Below, in pieces: positions 1 to 11,959 of a stretch of 64,000 bases of DNA. The notes beneath the pieces were generated by a model. The model was not told where the DNA came from. It did no database searches and saw only the letters and a list, made by a program, of their open reading frames with translations. Origin of the DNA: Pollenia angustigena (lineage: Eukaryota; Arthropoda; Insecta; Diptera; Polleniidae); assembly GCA_930367215.1 (NCBI GenBank), contig OV884057.1, positions 206,573,621-206,637,620 on the forward strand, written 5' to 3'. Each line of letters begins with the position of its first letter. The first letter of the stretch is position 1. The translations under genes and the position numbers were made by a program.

Positions 1-90
1 TTGTGGAGTTAGTACATATGAACGAAGTCCTCAAAAAGTAGTAATAAACTAAAATTATTTTATTGGGGACTTAGTTCATTTCTTAAATGT
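1..90. repeat. Degenerate GGGGACTTAGTTCATT repeats, left block
   Basis: The motif GGGGACTTAGTTCATT is seen near position 65, with a related inverted form at about 10-30. The same motif recurs several times at 1975-2200. The helentron-like element starting at about 91 seems to lie inside this repeat and split it. No coding potential is visible. Family unknown. Confidence 0.5.
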
Positions 91-1636
91 TTTTATACCC
101 TTCACCACAGGTGTAAAAGGGTATATATAAGTTTGTCATAACGTTTGTAATTTCCACAATATTGATTTTAGACCCCATAAAGTATATATATTCTGGGTCC
201 ATATGAGAAGAGAAGTTTATTTAACGATGTCCGTCTGTCCGTCTTACGTTTGATATGTGTTTTCCGGATAATCCAGACATGATAGCGGCTAGGTTGTTTT
301 ACATTTATGTTACATACAGTCCACCATTTCTTGCTATTGAAATTCAACCAGATCGGTCCAAAAATTACGTAGATATGAGAAATAAACCACGACTACCTCT
401 AAATTTTTCCAAAAATCTCTTGTTGTTGTATTTTTTTTATTTCTGTATATCTTGAGAACGGCAAGAGCCAAAGTTTCCAAATTAGGTACACACATTAAGG
501 TTGCCAATACACACCATCCTACAAAATGTGGGCGGGATTGGAGAAGTGGGCGTGGTACCTCCCGTACAAAAAAAATTAAAAATTTTATAAAAACCTAAAT
601 TTAAGGGCTGCCATATGTCCTAAGGATATGAATTATATATCAAAATATCGGAAATTTTTAGTAGAACATAAAATCGGTTCAGATACAAAAAAGTTATGAC
701 CAAAATAAAATTTTCGGGAACCATAGATCTCCCGAGTCCAAGCTTTATAACTAAAGTAAATGGTAAATTTCTTCTTCAACACGTCGGTATATAAATCTGC
801 CAAATCGGTTAAAAAATGGCAGAGTTATAACCGAAATACTGAATCCACAAAAATTACTCTTTTTTATAATTAACTTTGTTAAAATATACATTTACAAGTT
901 TCTATTAATGTTTATATATAAATGTAACTGAAGTAAATGGTAAAATTCTTCCTTAACACGTCGGTATATAAAACTATCAAATCGGTTAGACAATGGGTAA
1001 TTTATGAGCAAAATACTCCAAAAATTGGCTAAAAAACATCAAAATTTTTATAAAACCTAAATTTAAGGGCTGCTATACGTCCTATGGATATGACTTATAT
1101 ATCAAAATGTCGGAAATTTGTATGAGTTATAACAGAAATACTGGGGTCTAATCACCGCATACGATATCGAGCAAAATTCATCGAAATTATTTATTTTGGT
1201 ATCTTGAAACTCGATATCGAATGAAATGTATTGAATTTGACATAATAGCATTCGACATCGAGTAACTCGACATTACATTTATCGAGTTTTCATTCGATAC
1301 GCCAGTGTCTATCGTATGCAAAAAAATTCAATAGTTTATTCGATACGATAGTATCGAATGCAGTGATTAGAACCCTGAATTCCCGAAAATTACTCTTTTT
1401 ATACCCTTCGCCGAAGGTAAAAAGGTATATACAATATTGATCCTACACCCTATAAAGTACATATATTCTGGGCCCTTATGAAAAGCGAAGTTCAAAACCG
1501 GTTGTCTCTTATTAAAAAAAAAAATATTTACCAGTTTTATTTAGTTTTTGTCTAATTTGCTCTGTATTCTGCTCGCACAATGGTGAAGGGTATATAAGAT
1601 TCGGCACAGCCGAATATAGCACTCTTACTTGTTAAT
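91..1636 (+). mobile_element. Helentron-associated (mini-me/INE-like) element, composite
   Basis: The left end is a TATACCC hairpin closed by GGGTATA. A TA-rich core ending ATATATATTCTGGGTCC (about 183-200) and a GTCCGTCTGTCCGTC tract (about 228-243) follow. The right end is a TTCGGCACAGCCGAA hairpin followed by TATAGCACTCTTACTTGTT. This order (TA tract, conserved core, GTCY tract, 3' hairpin) is that of dipteran mini-me / helentron-associated elements. A second left end starts at about 1396, so two copies may be joined. The middle (540-1120) has two tandem versions of an AAATTTAAGGGCTGCCATA block. Non-coding and non-autonomous. Confidence 0.75.
1144..1374. mobile_element. 231-bp MITE nested in the helentron-like element
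   Basis: The terminal inverted repeats are GGGTCTAATCACCGCATACG on the left and, reversed, GGTTCTAATCACTGCATTCG on the right. CTG is present on both sides (1141-1143 and 1375-1377). A paralogous empty site at about 49555 reads ATACTGAATCCC, which confirms the junction and a CTG duplication. The interior is rich in TCGATATCGAG-type palindromes and has no coding capacity. A 3-bp duplication suggests a Harbinger- or CACTA-like mobiliser, but CTG is not the usual Harbinger TWA target, so the superfamily is open. Confidence 0.7.
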
Positions 1637-1684
1637 TTTGCAATTAAAAATAATTTTAAAATAACTTCTATTGACTGAAACGCA

Positions 1685-2340
1685 GGAGCGCGTCCGGCGG
1701 ACGATTGTGGGGCGTGCGGCGGGCCCGTCACAACTTGATTACAAACTCCTGCCTTCAGCAGGGCGCAAGGATTTTCTCCTTTATAGAGCTTCTAAAATCT
1801 GCCTTGTTTCCGAACGAAGGCCGAACACGCAGAGAAGCTTTAGTTAGCGAAGACGGTGTTTTTTATACCATAGAGGAAAAGTTTTTTTTATCCTTGCGCC
1901 TAAAAGTGTTTTCGTTACATTTTTAATATATACACCCAGAGAAAAAACAACAAAACAATTTCTATATTTTTCTAATTTGGGGACTTAGTTCACTTTGATT
2001 AGAGGAATTTTTTCACTCTTGTGGAAATTTGGTGAAAATGGGGTCTTAGTTCATTTCTGTTAGGGACTTGGTTCATTTGTTTGGGGGCTTAGTTCATATT
2101 GGCTTTTTCGGGTTTTTTCCATAAATGAACGACGTCCCCAAATTTAGCGGATTTGTTCATTTTGGGTTTAGGGAGTTAGTTCATTGGCGACTTAGTTCAT
2201 ACCGCCCAATTCACTATACAGTTTTGGTTTTACAAATCACGAGAAAGATAGCGTGGTTGGTCCTTCGGCCGAACGCCAGGAGTTTATCCTCTTTGGCTTA
2301 ACAAACACCGTCGTCGCTTACTTCTAACCATAGATTATAA
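1685..2340. repeat. Partial copy of the GCGAAGCCGG palindromic repeat
   Basis: Segments at 1755-1935 and 2240-2330 match the tandem unit of the foldback at 50.4-51.1 kb. Shared pieces include GCGCAAGGATTTTCTCC, AGAGAAGCTTTAGTTAGCGA and TATACCATAGAGGA. They are followed by the same TATATACACCCAGAGAAAA edge. Between the two segments (1975-2200) lie the GGGGACTTAGTTCATT repeats. This is a rearranged or decayed copy. The 1705-1926 reading frame through it is an accident of the repeat. Confidence 0.55.
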
Positions 2341-3482
2341 ATTCGGTATTTGATATCTGGACTTTTCAGTTTAGGATTTAAACATTTTGGATTTTGAGAT
2401 TCCGACTTTTGAAATTAGGGATTTTAAACAAAATTTAGGGCTTACTCTCTATTGCGTTACGAAAGAAAAATCGTAGCAATTAAAGCGCTTTGTACTCTTT
2501 AATGTAATCGCGCAACAGTATTGGGCACATATTTTTTCTTTTCGCAAATCATCAGCTTTTATTTAATCAAAACTTTCAAATAAGAACACAATTCAGTAAA
2601 AAAAAATTTGGGTTTTTTGAAGCACTTCAGAGAAAAAGCGCATAATCAAGCGCTTCAATTAGAGAGCTCGTACACAACAGTAAATAATAAAGAATAAAAT
2701 ATACAAAAAGCTGACGACAACGAAGAAGGTTTTAAAGCGAAAAAAATAAAAATATATTATGGTTTACGAAAATGATTGAAAAAAGGCATTTAAACAAGTA
2801 AAAGCAAAAACATTAATGATTATGTTAATTTAGTTAGCCCTTAAAAACGCACTTTAGAAGTGCTTTGTTTGCATGTTCAAAGAAGCGCTTATTGTCAGCA
2901 AAAAATATTCCTCCACCCCATACAAAAATCAGGCATCCCATCAGCAGGTTTGAAGCGATTTGAGGTATGAATTCATACAAAAAACCTGCTCCTTTTGGAG
3001 CACATTTTTTACTGGGAAGCTTAACTTAACTTTCCTTTTCTATTTTTTTTTTACATGTTTTGACGTTTCACTACTGTCAATCTGCGCTATGTTTAATTTT
3101 TATTGCCGGTGTGCTTCGTTTAAAAAAAAAATTTCTAAAAGCACGTGCAAAAGCAATAGTGAGTATCAATTTTGCTTGGCCCCTTATCGCATTTAGCTTT
3201 CGTATTGCAATTGCATTCGCATCGCAATAGAGAGAAGCCCACATGCTTTTAACATTTTGGAATTTTAAAATTAGGGATTTTGAGACTATCCCTTTCTTAT
3301 GAATGATAAATATACCGAGACATAATTCGCAATTTTTGCATAAATTGAAAAAAGAAATAAGTACGAAAACTTAAGCCCTAAATTTGTTAAACGCAACTCA
3401 ATGACAAAAATAACATTGAAAGCAAAAACAATGTTAAAAATTTGTCATAGTTTTGTTGTTGCTTTCTACAGAAATGCATAGT
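2341..3482. other. Intergenic, AT-rich, no gene seen
   Basis: About 1.1 kb with short degenerate repeats of GGATTTTGAGATT type (2360-2440, 3250-3290) and A/T runs. The small reading frame at 2960-3196 is low in complexity and not convincing. Confidence 0.5.
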
Positions 3483-3483
3483 A

Positions 3484-3619
3484 CCGGTTCACACACATCA
3501 AGTTTGACTCGTCAAGTTTTGAGTTTTTAGGAAAGAGGGGGAAAAATGGCATTCTCTTTTACCTTCTCTCCCAAAAGCTCAAGACTTGACGAGTCAAATT
3601 TGACGAGTGTGAATCGGCA
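3484..3619. mobile_element. Small inverted-repeat element (about 136 bp)
   Basis: The left arm begins CCGGTTCACACACATCAAGT and the right arm, reversed, begins GCCGATTCACACTCGTCAAA. The arms share TTTGACTCGTCAAG and pair over about 40 bp around a 50-bp purine-rich loop. No target duplication was identified. It is most likely a hairpin MITE. A regulatory hairpin cannot be excluded. Confidence 0.5.
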
Positions 3620-4130
3620 CATATTGCGTTTTAAAATTATCAACGCCCCAAGATATGCAGCCATTAAAATTTAAAAATTCAATATAAATTTCTATAGAAA
3701 ACAACAAAAAAATTATGAAATATTTTCGATTTTGATTTTGACATCTTTCGTTAAACAGCGCTCCACAGCGCTAAAAAGATGCAGTCCACTGAAGTTGATG
3801 AACATTGAAATTTTGATGTTGTTTACATTTTGTTCTACTAATTTTTTATATGGCACTTTTTCCAACTTTTTTTAATGTAAATCTCATCTATGACAATTTT
3901 TATTTACGAAAATATACAACATACAGTAAATTTACATGCCATTTTAAACAAGCGAACATATATGAACTTTGAGCGTGTCTGTCCAAAAAATTAATAAATA
4001 TATCAGGCTTATATTTCGGAATCATAATATTTAGATATCTGACAACAAAATACCAAAAAATTAGCAACCAGTGAAATGCGCATAGAAGCTCAACAATAAA
4101 TTTCAGTGTATTTATCAAATATGAAAAACT

Positions 4131-4200
4131 GAGAATTTAGCACGTCATACGGAAATCGTATTAATAATAAACTTTGTATTCCCGAAAATAACTTTGATAA
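4131..4200. repeat. Dispersed repeat fragment (TATTCCCGAAAATAACTTTG)
   Basis: The block CGTATTAATAATAAACTTTG followed by TATTCCCGAAAATAACTTTG also occurs at about 45775-45830 and, split by a TTAA-flanked insertion, at about 41902-41911 plus 46009-46055. It is useful as an empty site for reading that insertion. Its own family is not recognised. Confidence 0.5.
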
Positions 4201-4239
4201 TGAAAAAAATTAATAAATGCCGCTCTTTAACCAATGTGA

Positions 4240-4656
4240 GCCGCGGCGCATAACGTTGTAAAAGCCACTTTTTTCAAAATCTGTTCTTTGCAACTTATCG
4301 TCAACATTACTCTCCTACATTGTTAAAACATCATATCACCCAAAATTGTGCACCTTTGCGTCTTCTAAATGCAATACAAAGTGAAAGAACGTTGTAAGTA
4401 ACTAAAAAATGCAATTGGAATAACGTTTTAAAAGCCGCATGCGTAGTGGAAAAACGTCTTAAATGACATCGCGATTTTGGAAATTTTTCCACTAAAAAAT
4501 AGTTATAAACTGTAAATTTTCCAGTTATTTTAAATTCAAATTGCTTAATATTTTGCATACAAGTTTTTATTGTCATTAATTTTGATAATCTAAAAAAAAA
4601 ATTTAACAATAAGTTATCCTGCCTTTAAAAACGTCACATACAACGTTATTCGCGGC
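4240..4656. mobile_element. MITE with AACGTT-rich arms, copy 1
   Basis: It begins GCCGCGGCGCATAACGTTGT and ends ACAACGTTATTCGCGGC. Internal segments such as GAATAACGTTTTAAAAGCCG recur. It matches the element at 21648-22155 in reverse orientation. Non-coding; the 4331-4609 reading frame is a by-product of the repeat. Confidence 0.6.
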
Positions 4657-4687
4657 ATTTCTACGCTTTTTCTCATTAATTAAAAAG

Positions 4688-6715
4688 ATTTTTTTTTTTT
4701 TTTATTATTGAATCTTTCTTATCGAAATTTACAATATGTATTCAAATCTTAATTCTACTTGTTGTTTATTAGTTGTTCCCAGTGTAACCACTAACTGCTG
4801 TATTCAAATTTTAAAAATGTCTTCTTGTTAGGCTCAAAGTATCGGTTCTTTTTGGTCTCTGGTGACCTTCGAACTGAAGCAAACCCCGAGCGAGGTAGTT
4901 AGGGTGGACCATTAGTTTATCGATGTAGCTTATTGAATATTTTTTAATTTCCTCCTGGATAGTGGGGACGTTGAGATTTCTGTGGATAATATCATTACGT
5001 ATATACCATGGGGCGCAGACAATTTGTCGTAATATTCTAGACTGTCTTCTTTGAAGCTTTTGGATGTTAGATGCGCATGCAGTACCCCATAATTGGATGC
5101 CATATGTCCATATTGGTTTTATGATGGACTTGTATAAGAGAATTTTGTTGTCTAAGGACAAGTTTGAGTTTCGACCGAGAAGCCAATGTAGTTGAGCTGC
5201 TTTAAGTTTCATAGCCGTTATTTTCGCTTCAATATGACGCGACCAGGTCAAGCGTCTATCTGTATGAATTCCCAAGTACTTAACATGGTTTTCTACCGGA
5301 ACAGTGATGTTATTTATTTTTACAGCTGGGCACGTTTGTCTTCTGAGCGTGGAAGTTAAGTGAGCACATTTAGCCGGGTTAACCTTTATTCTCCATTTTT
5401 CTAGCCATGCCTCTAGTTCATTGATGTGGGACTGCAGATTTTGCGATGCGACTTTTGGGTCATGGTTAACGCTAATAAATGCTGTGTCGTCTGCAAATGT
5501 AGAGGTATGCGTGCTCAGGTTTGTTGGCATATCCGCTGTGTATATTATATATAGAAGCGGTCCTAATATGCTGCCTTGGGGGACACCAGAAGTAATTTTC
5601 TTGAGGGGGGAGTATTTATCTTGCGACCTTACTATGAATGTTCTGCCTGTTAGATAGCTCTCCAGAAGCTTGTGTGTGTTTTGAGGAAGCATTCGTGTTA
5701 TTTTGATGAGTAGCCCATCATGCCAAACTTTGTCAAAAGCTTGGGAAATGTTTATAAACAGTGCTGAGCAGTATTGCTTTTTCTCAAACGCCGATCTAAT
5801 AAGGGTGACAATTCTATGCACTTGTTCTATTGTACCATGTTTCGCTCTAAATCCGAACTGGTGATCCGGGATGATGTCCTGTTCATTAAGATGAGGAGTT
5901 ATAATTAAAACGAATATTTTTTCGAAAAGCTTCGATAGGATTGATAATAAGCTTATCGGTCTGTATGACGCAACCTGGCTAGCATCTTGTCCTGGCTTGG
6001 GAATCATAACAATTATAGACCTCTTCCATGAGGATGGGAAGTATCCGACTCTTAATATAGCGTTAAAAATGAATAGCAAGATTCTGGAAGCAGACGATGG
6101 TAAGTTTCTTATCATTGACCCTGTGATACGGTCAAGTCCGGGAGATTTTCTAATATTCACTTTTTCTATTGCAGATTTTACTTGAGTAATGTTAAATTTT
6201 AATGGATGGTTTACCTTATCAGGAATGATTGGACGACAGGAACAAGTATGTGTAACGTGTGGAGTGAAAACTTTCTCAAGGTGGCCCGCGAAAGCGTTTA
6301 ATTTTTCATGTGGGCCAACCAAGTACGGTTTTCCAGTCTTAATGGAGATTCTTGGGTTATAGGGCATTTCATATGCCGTACAGCCTTCCATAAGCTATAA
6401 TTGGAGTTTTTTGTGGCATCTAGGCTGTTTAGATAGCCTTCTATTGCAGACTCGTGGTTTTGTCTCAATTTGTTGCGAAGAGTTGTTAGGCATAATTGTA
6501 GTTGGGCCTTAGTGGTTGGGGAACGACTGTTTTGCCATTGTCTTCTTAACTTCCTTTTTTCTCTGATAAGGGTCTCCATATCCGTCGATGTATTATAAGG
6601 AGCACGTTAAATTGTCCGCTTGATTGGGGTTGCATTTCTTGCTGCAGCATCCAAGACTTCTGTAAATCGGTCGACAGCTATTTGGATGTCAGATGAATTT
6701 TTTAGGGGAAAAAAG
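4688..6715 (-). mobile_element. 5'-truncated Jockey-type LINE
   Basis: The element reads right to left. At the 5' side (6710-6580) a decayed frame gives DIQIAVDRFTEVLDAAARNA, followed by the linker and reverse transcriptase. At the 3' side a short untranslated stretch ends in AATAATAAAAAAAAA at about 4688-4705. The truncated 5' end and A-rich tail are typical of LINE retrotransposition. A possible target duplication ATCTTTTT lies beyond the tail and near 6710, but both places are T-rich, so this is weak. ORF1 and the endonuclease are absent. Confidence 0.85.
4811..6579 (-). pseudogene. Jockey-clade reverse transcriptase, inactivated
   Basis: A 526-residue frame (4811-6391) holds the fingers-palm reverse transcriptase of a non-LTR retrotransposon. 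SPGLDRI is near residue 84, SYRPISLLS at 142-150, SGVPQGSILGPLLY at about 268-281 and FADDTAFIS at about 299-307. A C-terminal region follows with KYLGIHTDRRLTW and WGTACASNIQKLQ. The upstream part (6298-6579) is in another frame and joins by overlap, so at least one frameshift separates them. Motif A reads FINIS where the catalytic aspartate is expected, so the enzyme is predicted dead. In a live element this protein copies the element's RNA at a nicked target. The long open frame suggests a fairly recent insertion. Confidence 0.88.
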
Positions 6716-7454
6716 ATGAAAAGGTCTTTGGGCTTTCGAATTAAAATATTTTAAAACAATCGATTTAAACTTCAGTTAAAATAATTCTTTACTTTATTAA
6801 TAAAACTCCTTAAAAAAAAAAAATTACTTACCATGTTATCCTGTGACACCCCTAAATATGTAATTTTGCTTTTAAATGTTTTCATTCTGTTGTTGTCGTT
6901 GTTTTTTGATTTTGCAATTTATTTGTGTATCAGGTTTCAAATATTTATGCGCCAGTAACAAAATGATATTAAAATTAATTAGTTGCAAAAATTTTGTACA
7001 AATAAAACTTTCCGTTAAAGCAAATTATTTATTGCGCATATAAATAAAATAAAAACGCCAAATTGCCCAACTTAATTAACCTGCTAAAGGAATGTTTTAC
7101 AGCCGAGGCATCATAAATAAATTAATATGCCTTTTAAATAAATTTGTTATAATTTAAAATGAATCAAAAAAAAAAAAAAATATTTATTAAGAGTTATGTA
7201 ATTTAAATAAAATGGCCTTTAGTGAATAAAGCGCTTTAAAAAGTTTATTTAATGACATTTAAATTTTAAGAAGCAGTGGTAGGTATCGAAGGCTTTTGTA
7301 AATTATATAACGATTTATAGATTAGATAACGTTTTTAGGTGGAATAGGACTACAGCTATAAAGCTATCAGGCTTTTATGTTAAATTAAGTATATCTTAAA
7401 TCATACTGTACCAAATCTTTAAATCCAGTGTCCATAGTTCTAACCTTTAAATCA
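6716..7454. other. Intergenic, AT-rich, no gene seen
   Basis: A/T-rich sequence with A-runs (about 6815, 7170) and no convincing reading frame or inverted repeat. It ends at the 8-bp target duplication of the next hAT element. Confidence 0.4.
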
Positions 7455-8140
7455 CTCTTGTCCAGTGTTGCCAGAAGTAGGGAAAAATCCCTACATGTAG
7501 GTATTTTTGACTATTTTGAAACCAGAAACGTAGGGAAAATCGGACAGATTTTTTATTGTCACCAAAATGTAGGGATTTTTCGTCATATCGCATTATTTTA
7601 AAAATAAATACAGAAAAAACGTTTTTTTAGTGATCGTTAAAGTCGCTAAAAAATATATTTCCAGAGTTGTTTATGGTTCAAGAAGTGGGCGACACTAATA
7701 TGTATGTGCATCAGAGAACGGCTTTGTGCAATTGCAAAAAATCGCATTAAATGAACAGCAACAAATACACTCGTTTGCGGCCATACAATCAAACTTGCGC
7801 AACCGCAAACATTCGCTGCTGGTTTGCAGTCATTCAAATAATACACATCGTGCTTTGTTATTTATTCCAGCGTTTAGCTTCGTTTGTCAATTAAGCTGTT
7901 TGTGTGTTTGGTCCGACAACGATTGTTTTCGCAAAGAAAAAAAAAATACAAACAAAAAAGTCAGAAATCAAGCAATTATTACTCATGTAGACATTCAGCA
8001 GTTACTATGTAGTACAAGAAAAAAAATTGAAATGAAACTAAACGCACATATGTAGGTAGTACCTACTAGGTGCAAACAATTTCCATAGAAACAGAATACT
8101 TTTTTCTTATCATCTTAAAAAGTACAGTTGTTCTGTATGT

Positions 8141-8182
8141 ACAATGTATTCTTGTTATTGTTGTTATTATTGTTGTTAATTT
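8141..8182. repeat. TTG/TTA microsatellite
   Basis: An interrupted run of TTGTTATTG trinucleotides. It explains the leucine-rich reading frame over it, which is not a gene. Confidence 0.6.
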
Positions 8183-8856
8183 TAACAAAGCGTCTCATCG
8201 AGTGGTTTATTGTATTTATTGTTGCTAATGTCAACAAAGCGTCTCATCAAGTGGACAATGACTATTTGAATGCAAAAGTATCACAATGTGTGCCTTTTGA
8301 ATTTACACAAATAAGTTATATTGCGTGCGCAACAAAAATGCAAACAAAGCACTTTCAATAAAAAACGAATACATGCAAAAATCAAATGTGCACTAAACGA
8401 TGTAAAAATTACCAACGTCGAACTTTGTTTTGCAGGCAAAGAGTGAATGTTAATTTGAGCGTATGAATAAATCAAGAAAAATTGTGATTATGCAGTTCTC
8501 TGATGTGTATGTTTTTTCTTAGATATCACTTAATTGAATTTTTAAAAGTACATACATATCGCACCTATTCAAAAATACTGCACTAACTCGAAATTTTTAG
8601 TTTTTCACTTTTTGGAAATAATCGACAGGTATTATTCATATCTACTACCCACTGTTAAAATATCGAGCTATTTTATCTAACTTTTGGTAAAGAAACGGTT
8701 GGTTTAAAAATACTTTGTCATATGCCTTTCATATTATTTAAAAAATGTTTTGCTTCTGCTGAAAATTTTGAATTAATACAGTGTTGTTGAACAAGTGCGA
8801 AATGTATAATTTTTTTGAAGTTTTGTAATTATTTTTTGTCAAAGCTTTAATATATG

Positions 8857-9771
8857 TATGGGTGATTTTTTAGCTAATATCTTTTTGGCAACACTGGTTT
8901 AAACAGCTGACGCACGTTTCGTGTTTTGTTTCACTGTCAAACATCTTCAGTTTGGTCTATAATTTAAACATGAATCGTCTTACAAACGAACAACGCTTGC
9001 AAATTATTGAATTTTATTATCAAAATGTTAAGAAAGTTCATCGCGCGCTTCTTGTGTTCAGCGACGAAGCTCATTTTTGGCTCAATGGGTACGTAAATAA
9101 GCAAAATTGTCGACTTTGGAGTGAAGATCAGTCAGAGGCATTGCAAGAGCTACCAATGCATTCAGAAAAAGTCACAATTTGGTGCGGTTTATGGGCTGGT
9201 GGCATCATTCGAAGATGATGCGAATCGTATCGTTACTGTCAATGGTGAGCGCTACCGTGAGATGATATCCAACTTTTTTTTTGCCCAAAATGCAAGATTT
9301 TGACTTGCATGACATTTGGTTTCAAAAAGACGGTGCCACATGCCGCACAGCACGCTTAACAGTGGACTTATTGAGAGGCGAGTTCGGTGAAAATTTTATT
9401 TCACGTTCGGGACCGTTCAATTGGCCGCCTATATCGTGCGATTTAACGCCTTTAGACTATTTTGTGCGAGGCTATGTTAAAACTCATGTCTATACACACA
9501 TGCCCGCTTCAATTGACGCATTGGAAGACAACATTGAAGCATTTATTTATGAGATACCGGCCAAAATGTTGGAAAGAGTATGCCAAAATTGGACTAAGCG
9601 GATGGACCATTTGAGGCGCAGTCACGGTCAATATTTGCATGAAATAATCTTCAAACATTAAATTATATGGACCATACTATCGATTCAAATAAAGATTTCA
9701 TGAATTTTTCTGAATTTTATGTGTGTTTTTTTTAAACTTTCCCATAGCTCTAAAAAAATCACCCGATACAT
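8857..9771 (+). mobile_element. DD41D (rosa-like) mariner, internally deleted, copy 1
   Basis: The ends carry inverted GGGTGATTTTTT (8859-8870; reversed AAAAAATCACCCGA ending about 9766) next to TA on each side, as expected for Tc1/mariner. It is nested in the hAT element at 7463-10400. The transposase frame inside starts at 8970 and runs to 9661 with breaks. Confidence 0.75.
8970..9661 (+). pseudogene. Mariner DD41D transposase, deleted and frameshifted
   Basis: The start (MNRLTNEQRLQIIEFYYQN) is the N-terminal helix-turn-helix. It is followed almost directly by VFSDEAHFWLNGYVNKQN, so the second helix-turn-helix, the linker and the start of the catalytic domain are missing. The frame then breaks near 9215 and resumes as DLHDIWFQKDGATC. 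The three catalytic aspartates are visible in pieces: SDEAHF, QKDGAT and TPLDYF. Forty-one residues separate the second and third, which is the DD41D spacing of the rosa group. It ends HGQYLHEIIFKH. It cannot make an active enzyme. The same internal junction is found in the copy at 32.36 kb. Confidence 0.85.
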
Positions 9772-9774
9772 ATT

Positions 9775-10260
9775 TGAACAAAATTTATTTGTTCCCTGCG
9801 GGAAATTAGTGTCAATTGGTCCCACAGACTGGTCCTGGGAGTTGTGAAAATAGAACAGGTACATAAAGAAAGAACTCATGACCAGTGAAAGGAGAACCAA
9901 TCATGTAACTGGTTTATGAAGAACAAAAAGGTAGAAAAAGTAATGAATTACAGTACAGTCTTCACCGGTGGTGTGATACATTTTTTGGGAGTATCTAAAA
10001 TTTGGCTCTTGAATTTAATTCTTGGACGTGTTTTATTGAAATAATACTACATTTTAGTAACTGTCACTAAACATGTCCATTGAGAATAGATTTGTGACTG
10101 GTCAAATGGCGTCAATTGACCCCCTCCAATGACAACCCCATGTAAAAGTGATAGGTCTTATTCATAGAAAGTGTTAAAACTAGAACCGGTCTCTACCACC
10201 AAAGACCTATCACGGGACTACTTTGGTGTCAGTTCGCTTCCCTCTAGGGTTATTTCTAAT
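9775..10260 (+). repeat. hAT-internal repeat, also at 24.1 and 53.2 kb
   Basis: The block containing TGACCCCCTCCAATGACAAC, GAACCGGTCTCTACCACC and CCCTCTAGGG matches 24100-24640 on the opposite strand. Part of it (GGTGGTGTGATA through CCCCTCCAATGA) matches 53200-53375. It is probably the subterminal region of one hAT family. Similarity was judged by eye. Confidence 0.55.
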
Positions 10261-10408
10261 GTTTTTCCTTCTATTTTAATGACAATAATGCGTAGGGATT
10301 TTTGTAGGGGAAATTTTTTAAACGTGTAGGGAAAATCGGATTTTTTTTTTTATTTTGAGCATGTGTAGGTATTTTTTCAAAAAATCCACTGGCAACACTG
10401 CTCTTGTC

Positions 10409-11220
10409 TCAAAAACCGCTTAAAAGAAATTATTTTAACACGATAAACAAAACACATTGTTAAGATACATTAAAGAAACTTCTTGACTTTTTTAGCAATA
10501 TCAATTAAGTACTGAATTTTTTGATTTAACAATATTTTTTAGTAACGAAATATTTTACAACTTACGTAAGTTATCCTCGTGTGTGATTTTTCACACATTT
10601 GAAGTTTCTATGTTATTTGCACTATAGACGTAATCTAAATCTGTCGGCAAGTGTGAATATTTTTGATATTGTTGCGGACTGCATGCAATGTATGTTTTAT
10701 AAAGGGAGTGCTTATATACACTCAAGCTTTGTATGGTTTGCTGTTGATCACCAACGGGATAAAAACATAATTATCCTTACGTAGAGCATGACTGTGATTA
10801 CAAAAGAATTGTTGCACCACAGCAATGTAGACAGAAATTGCATATGTGTGATAAGCCAAACATAAAGTTTGAGTAGTTGATGTAGTTTGAGGGATAACAA
10901 AATTTGTATATGTATACAGAAAAGTTTTAATCATCCAATTCCAATTCTATGATAAAAAACCTTGATTTAGTTGGACTTCTAAGTTAAAAATTAGTTCTGC
11001 TGCAAGAAAAATTGTCTGAGAAAACTTAAGCCCGTACTTTGAGGCTATTATCATAGGAAGTAATTGTTTGAGGAAGGCCTTGTTTGATTTTGTTTGCATT
11101 GTTCTAAGATTACAATTTTGCTGAAATATCATAAGATCCTCTTAGAATGAAAAGGGGACCGGTAATAATTGTAGGGAACTTTAGAAAATAATGGATGCAT
11201 TTGTTTATTTTTAGAACCAA
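10409..11220. other. Intergenic, no gene seen
   Basis: About 0.8 kb of AT-rich sequence between the hAT element and the next inverted-repeat element. Short frames at 10599-10784, 10722-10934 and 10947-11132 lack recognisable motifs. Confidence 0.4.
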
Positions 11221-11959
11221 TAACACTGTGCTAGTTAAAAAAAAAATAAATAGAAAGATATACCGTTATATCGAAAATGGAGGAGGTCGTACAACATATA
11301 TATCCGCGTAACTCAAAAACGGTTTAGTTTATAAAAATTACTAAAAACCGGAAGAGCTAGGCTTCCAATTTTTTCCAAACAAAACAAGTCATAAATGATT
11401 TAAATCTGTTAGCAACTTTTGATATTATTCACAAAAGTCATAAAATTTTAATTAATTTAAAGGTACGGTCACATATGGCAAACAATTGTCAAATTTTGTT
11501 TGCCGGCATTTTTAAAAAATTTGTTAAAAAAAATAAAAATTTTATTTGCTGGTCACACTACGCACATTTATTTGCCCATTTTTGTTTGTTCAAACAGATA
11601 TTAAATTGCTTCAAATAAAAAATGGGAAAACATATTTGCCCTGTGTTCACATATAAAAATATTTGCCTAAAAATAAATATTTGAACAAATTGTCAAAAAT
11701 AAAAATTAAATAAATAAAATTACTTTTTATTAAAACTAAAAATTATCATTTTGATGCAAAATATTGAAACATTTATGGTTTTATGGTATAGAAGAGCGAG
11801 AACAACAGTTTTAAAAGTAAAAAAGGATTTACATAACAAATAAAGAGATAAATGCAATTTGGCGAAGTAATTTCCAGTCTAATACAACTAAATTAAACTA
11901 TATTATGAACTAAAGCAATATTCGTTACGGTTTAGTTACGCAAGCAAAAAAGTGTTTTT

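Larger units (their letters stand above)
7463..10400. mobile_element. hAT transposon, non-autonomous, 2,938 bp
   Basis: Both ends carry CAGTGTTGCCAG, reading inward from 7463 and, reversed, from 10400. They are flanked by the exact 8-bp duplication CTCTTGTC (7455-7462 and 10401-10408). An 8-bp duplication with this type of end is the hallmark of hAT elements. Subterminal GTAGGGAAAATCGG motifs lie inside both ends (about 7525 and 10330). No hAT transposase frame is visible. A DD41D mariner is nested at about 8857-9771. The segment 9775-10260 recurs at 24.1-24.6 kb and partly at 53.2 kb. Confidence 0.9.

Noticed and set aside
5421..6185. Plus-strand frames opposite the Jockey reverse transcriptase
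   Set aside because: Shadows of the minus-strand LINE frame.
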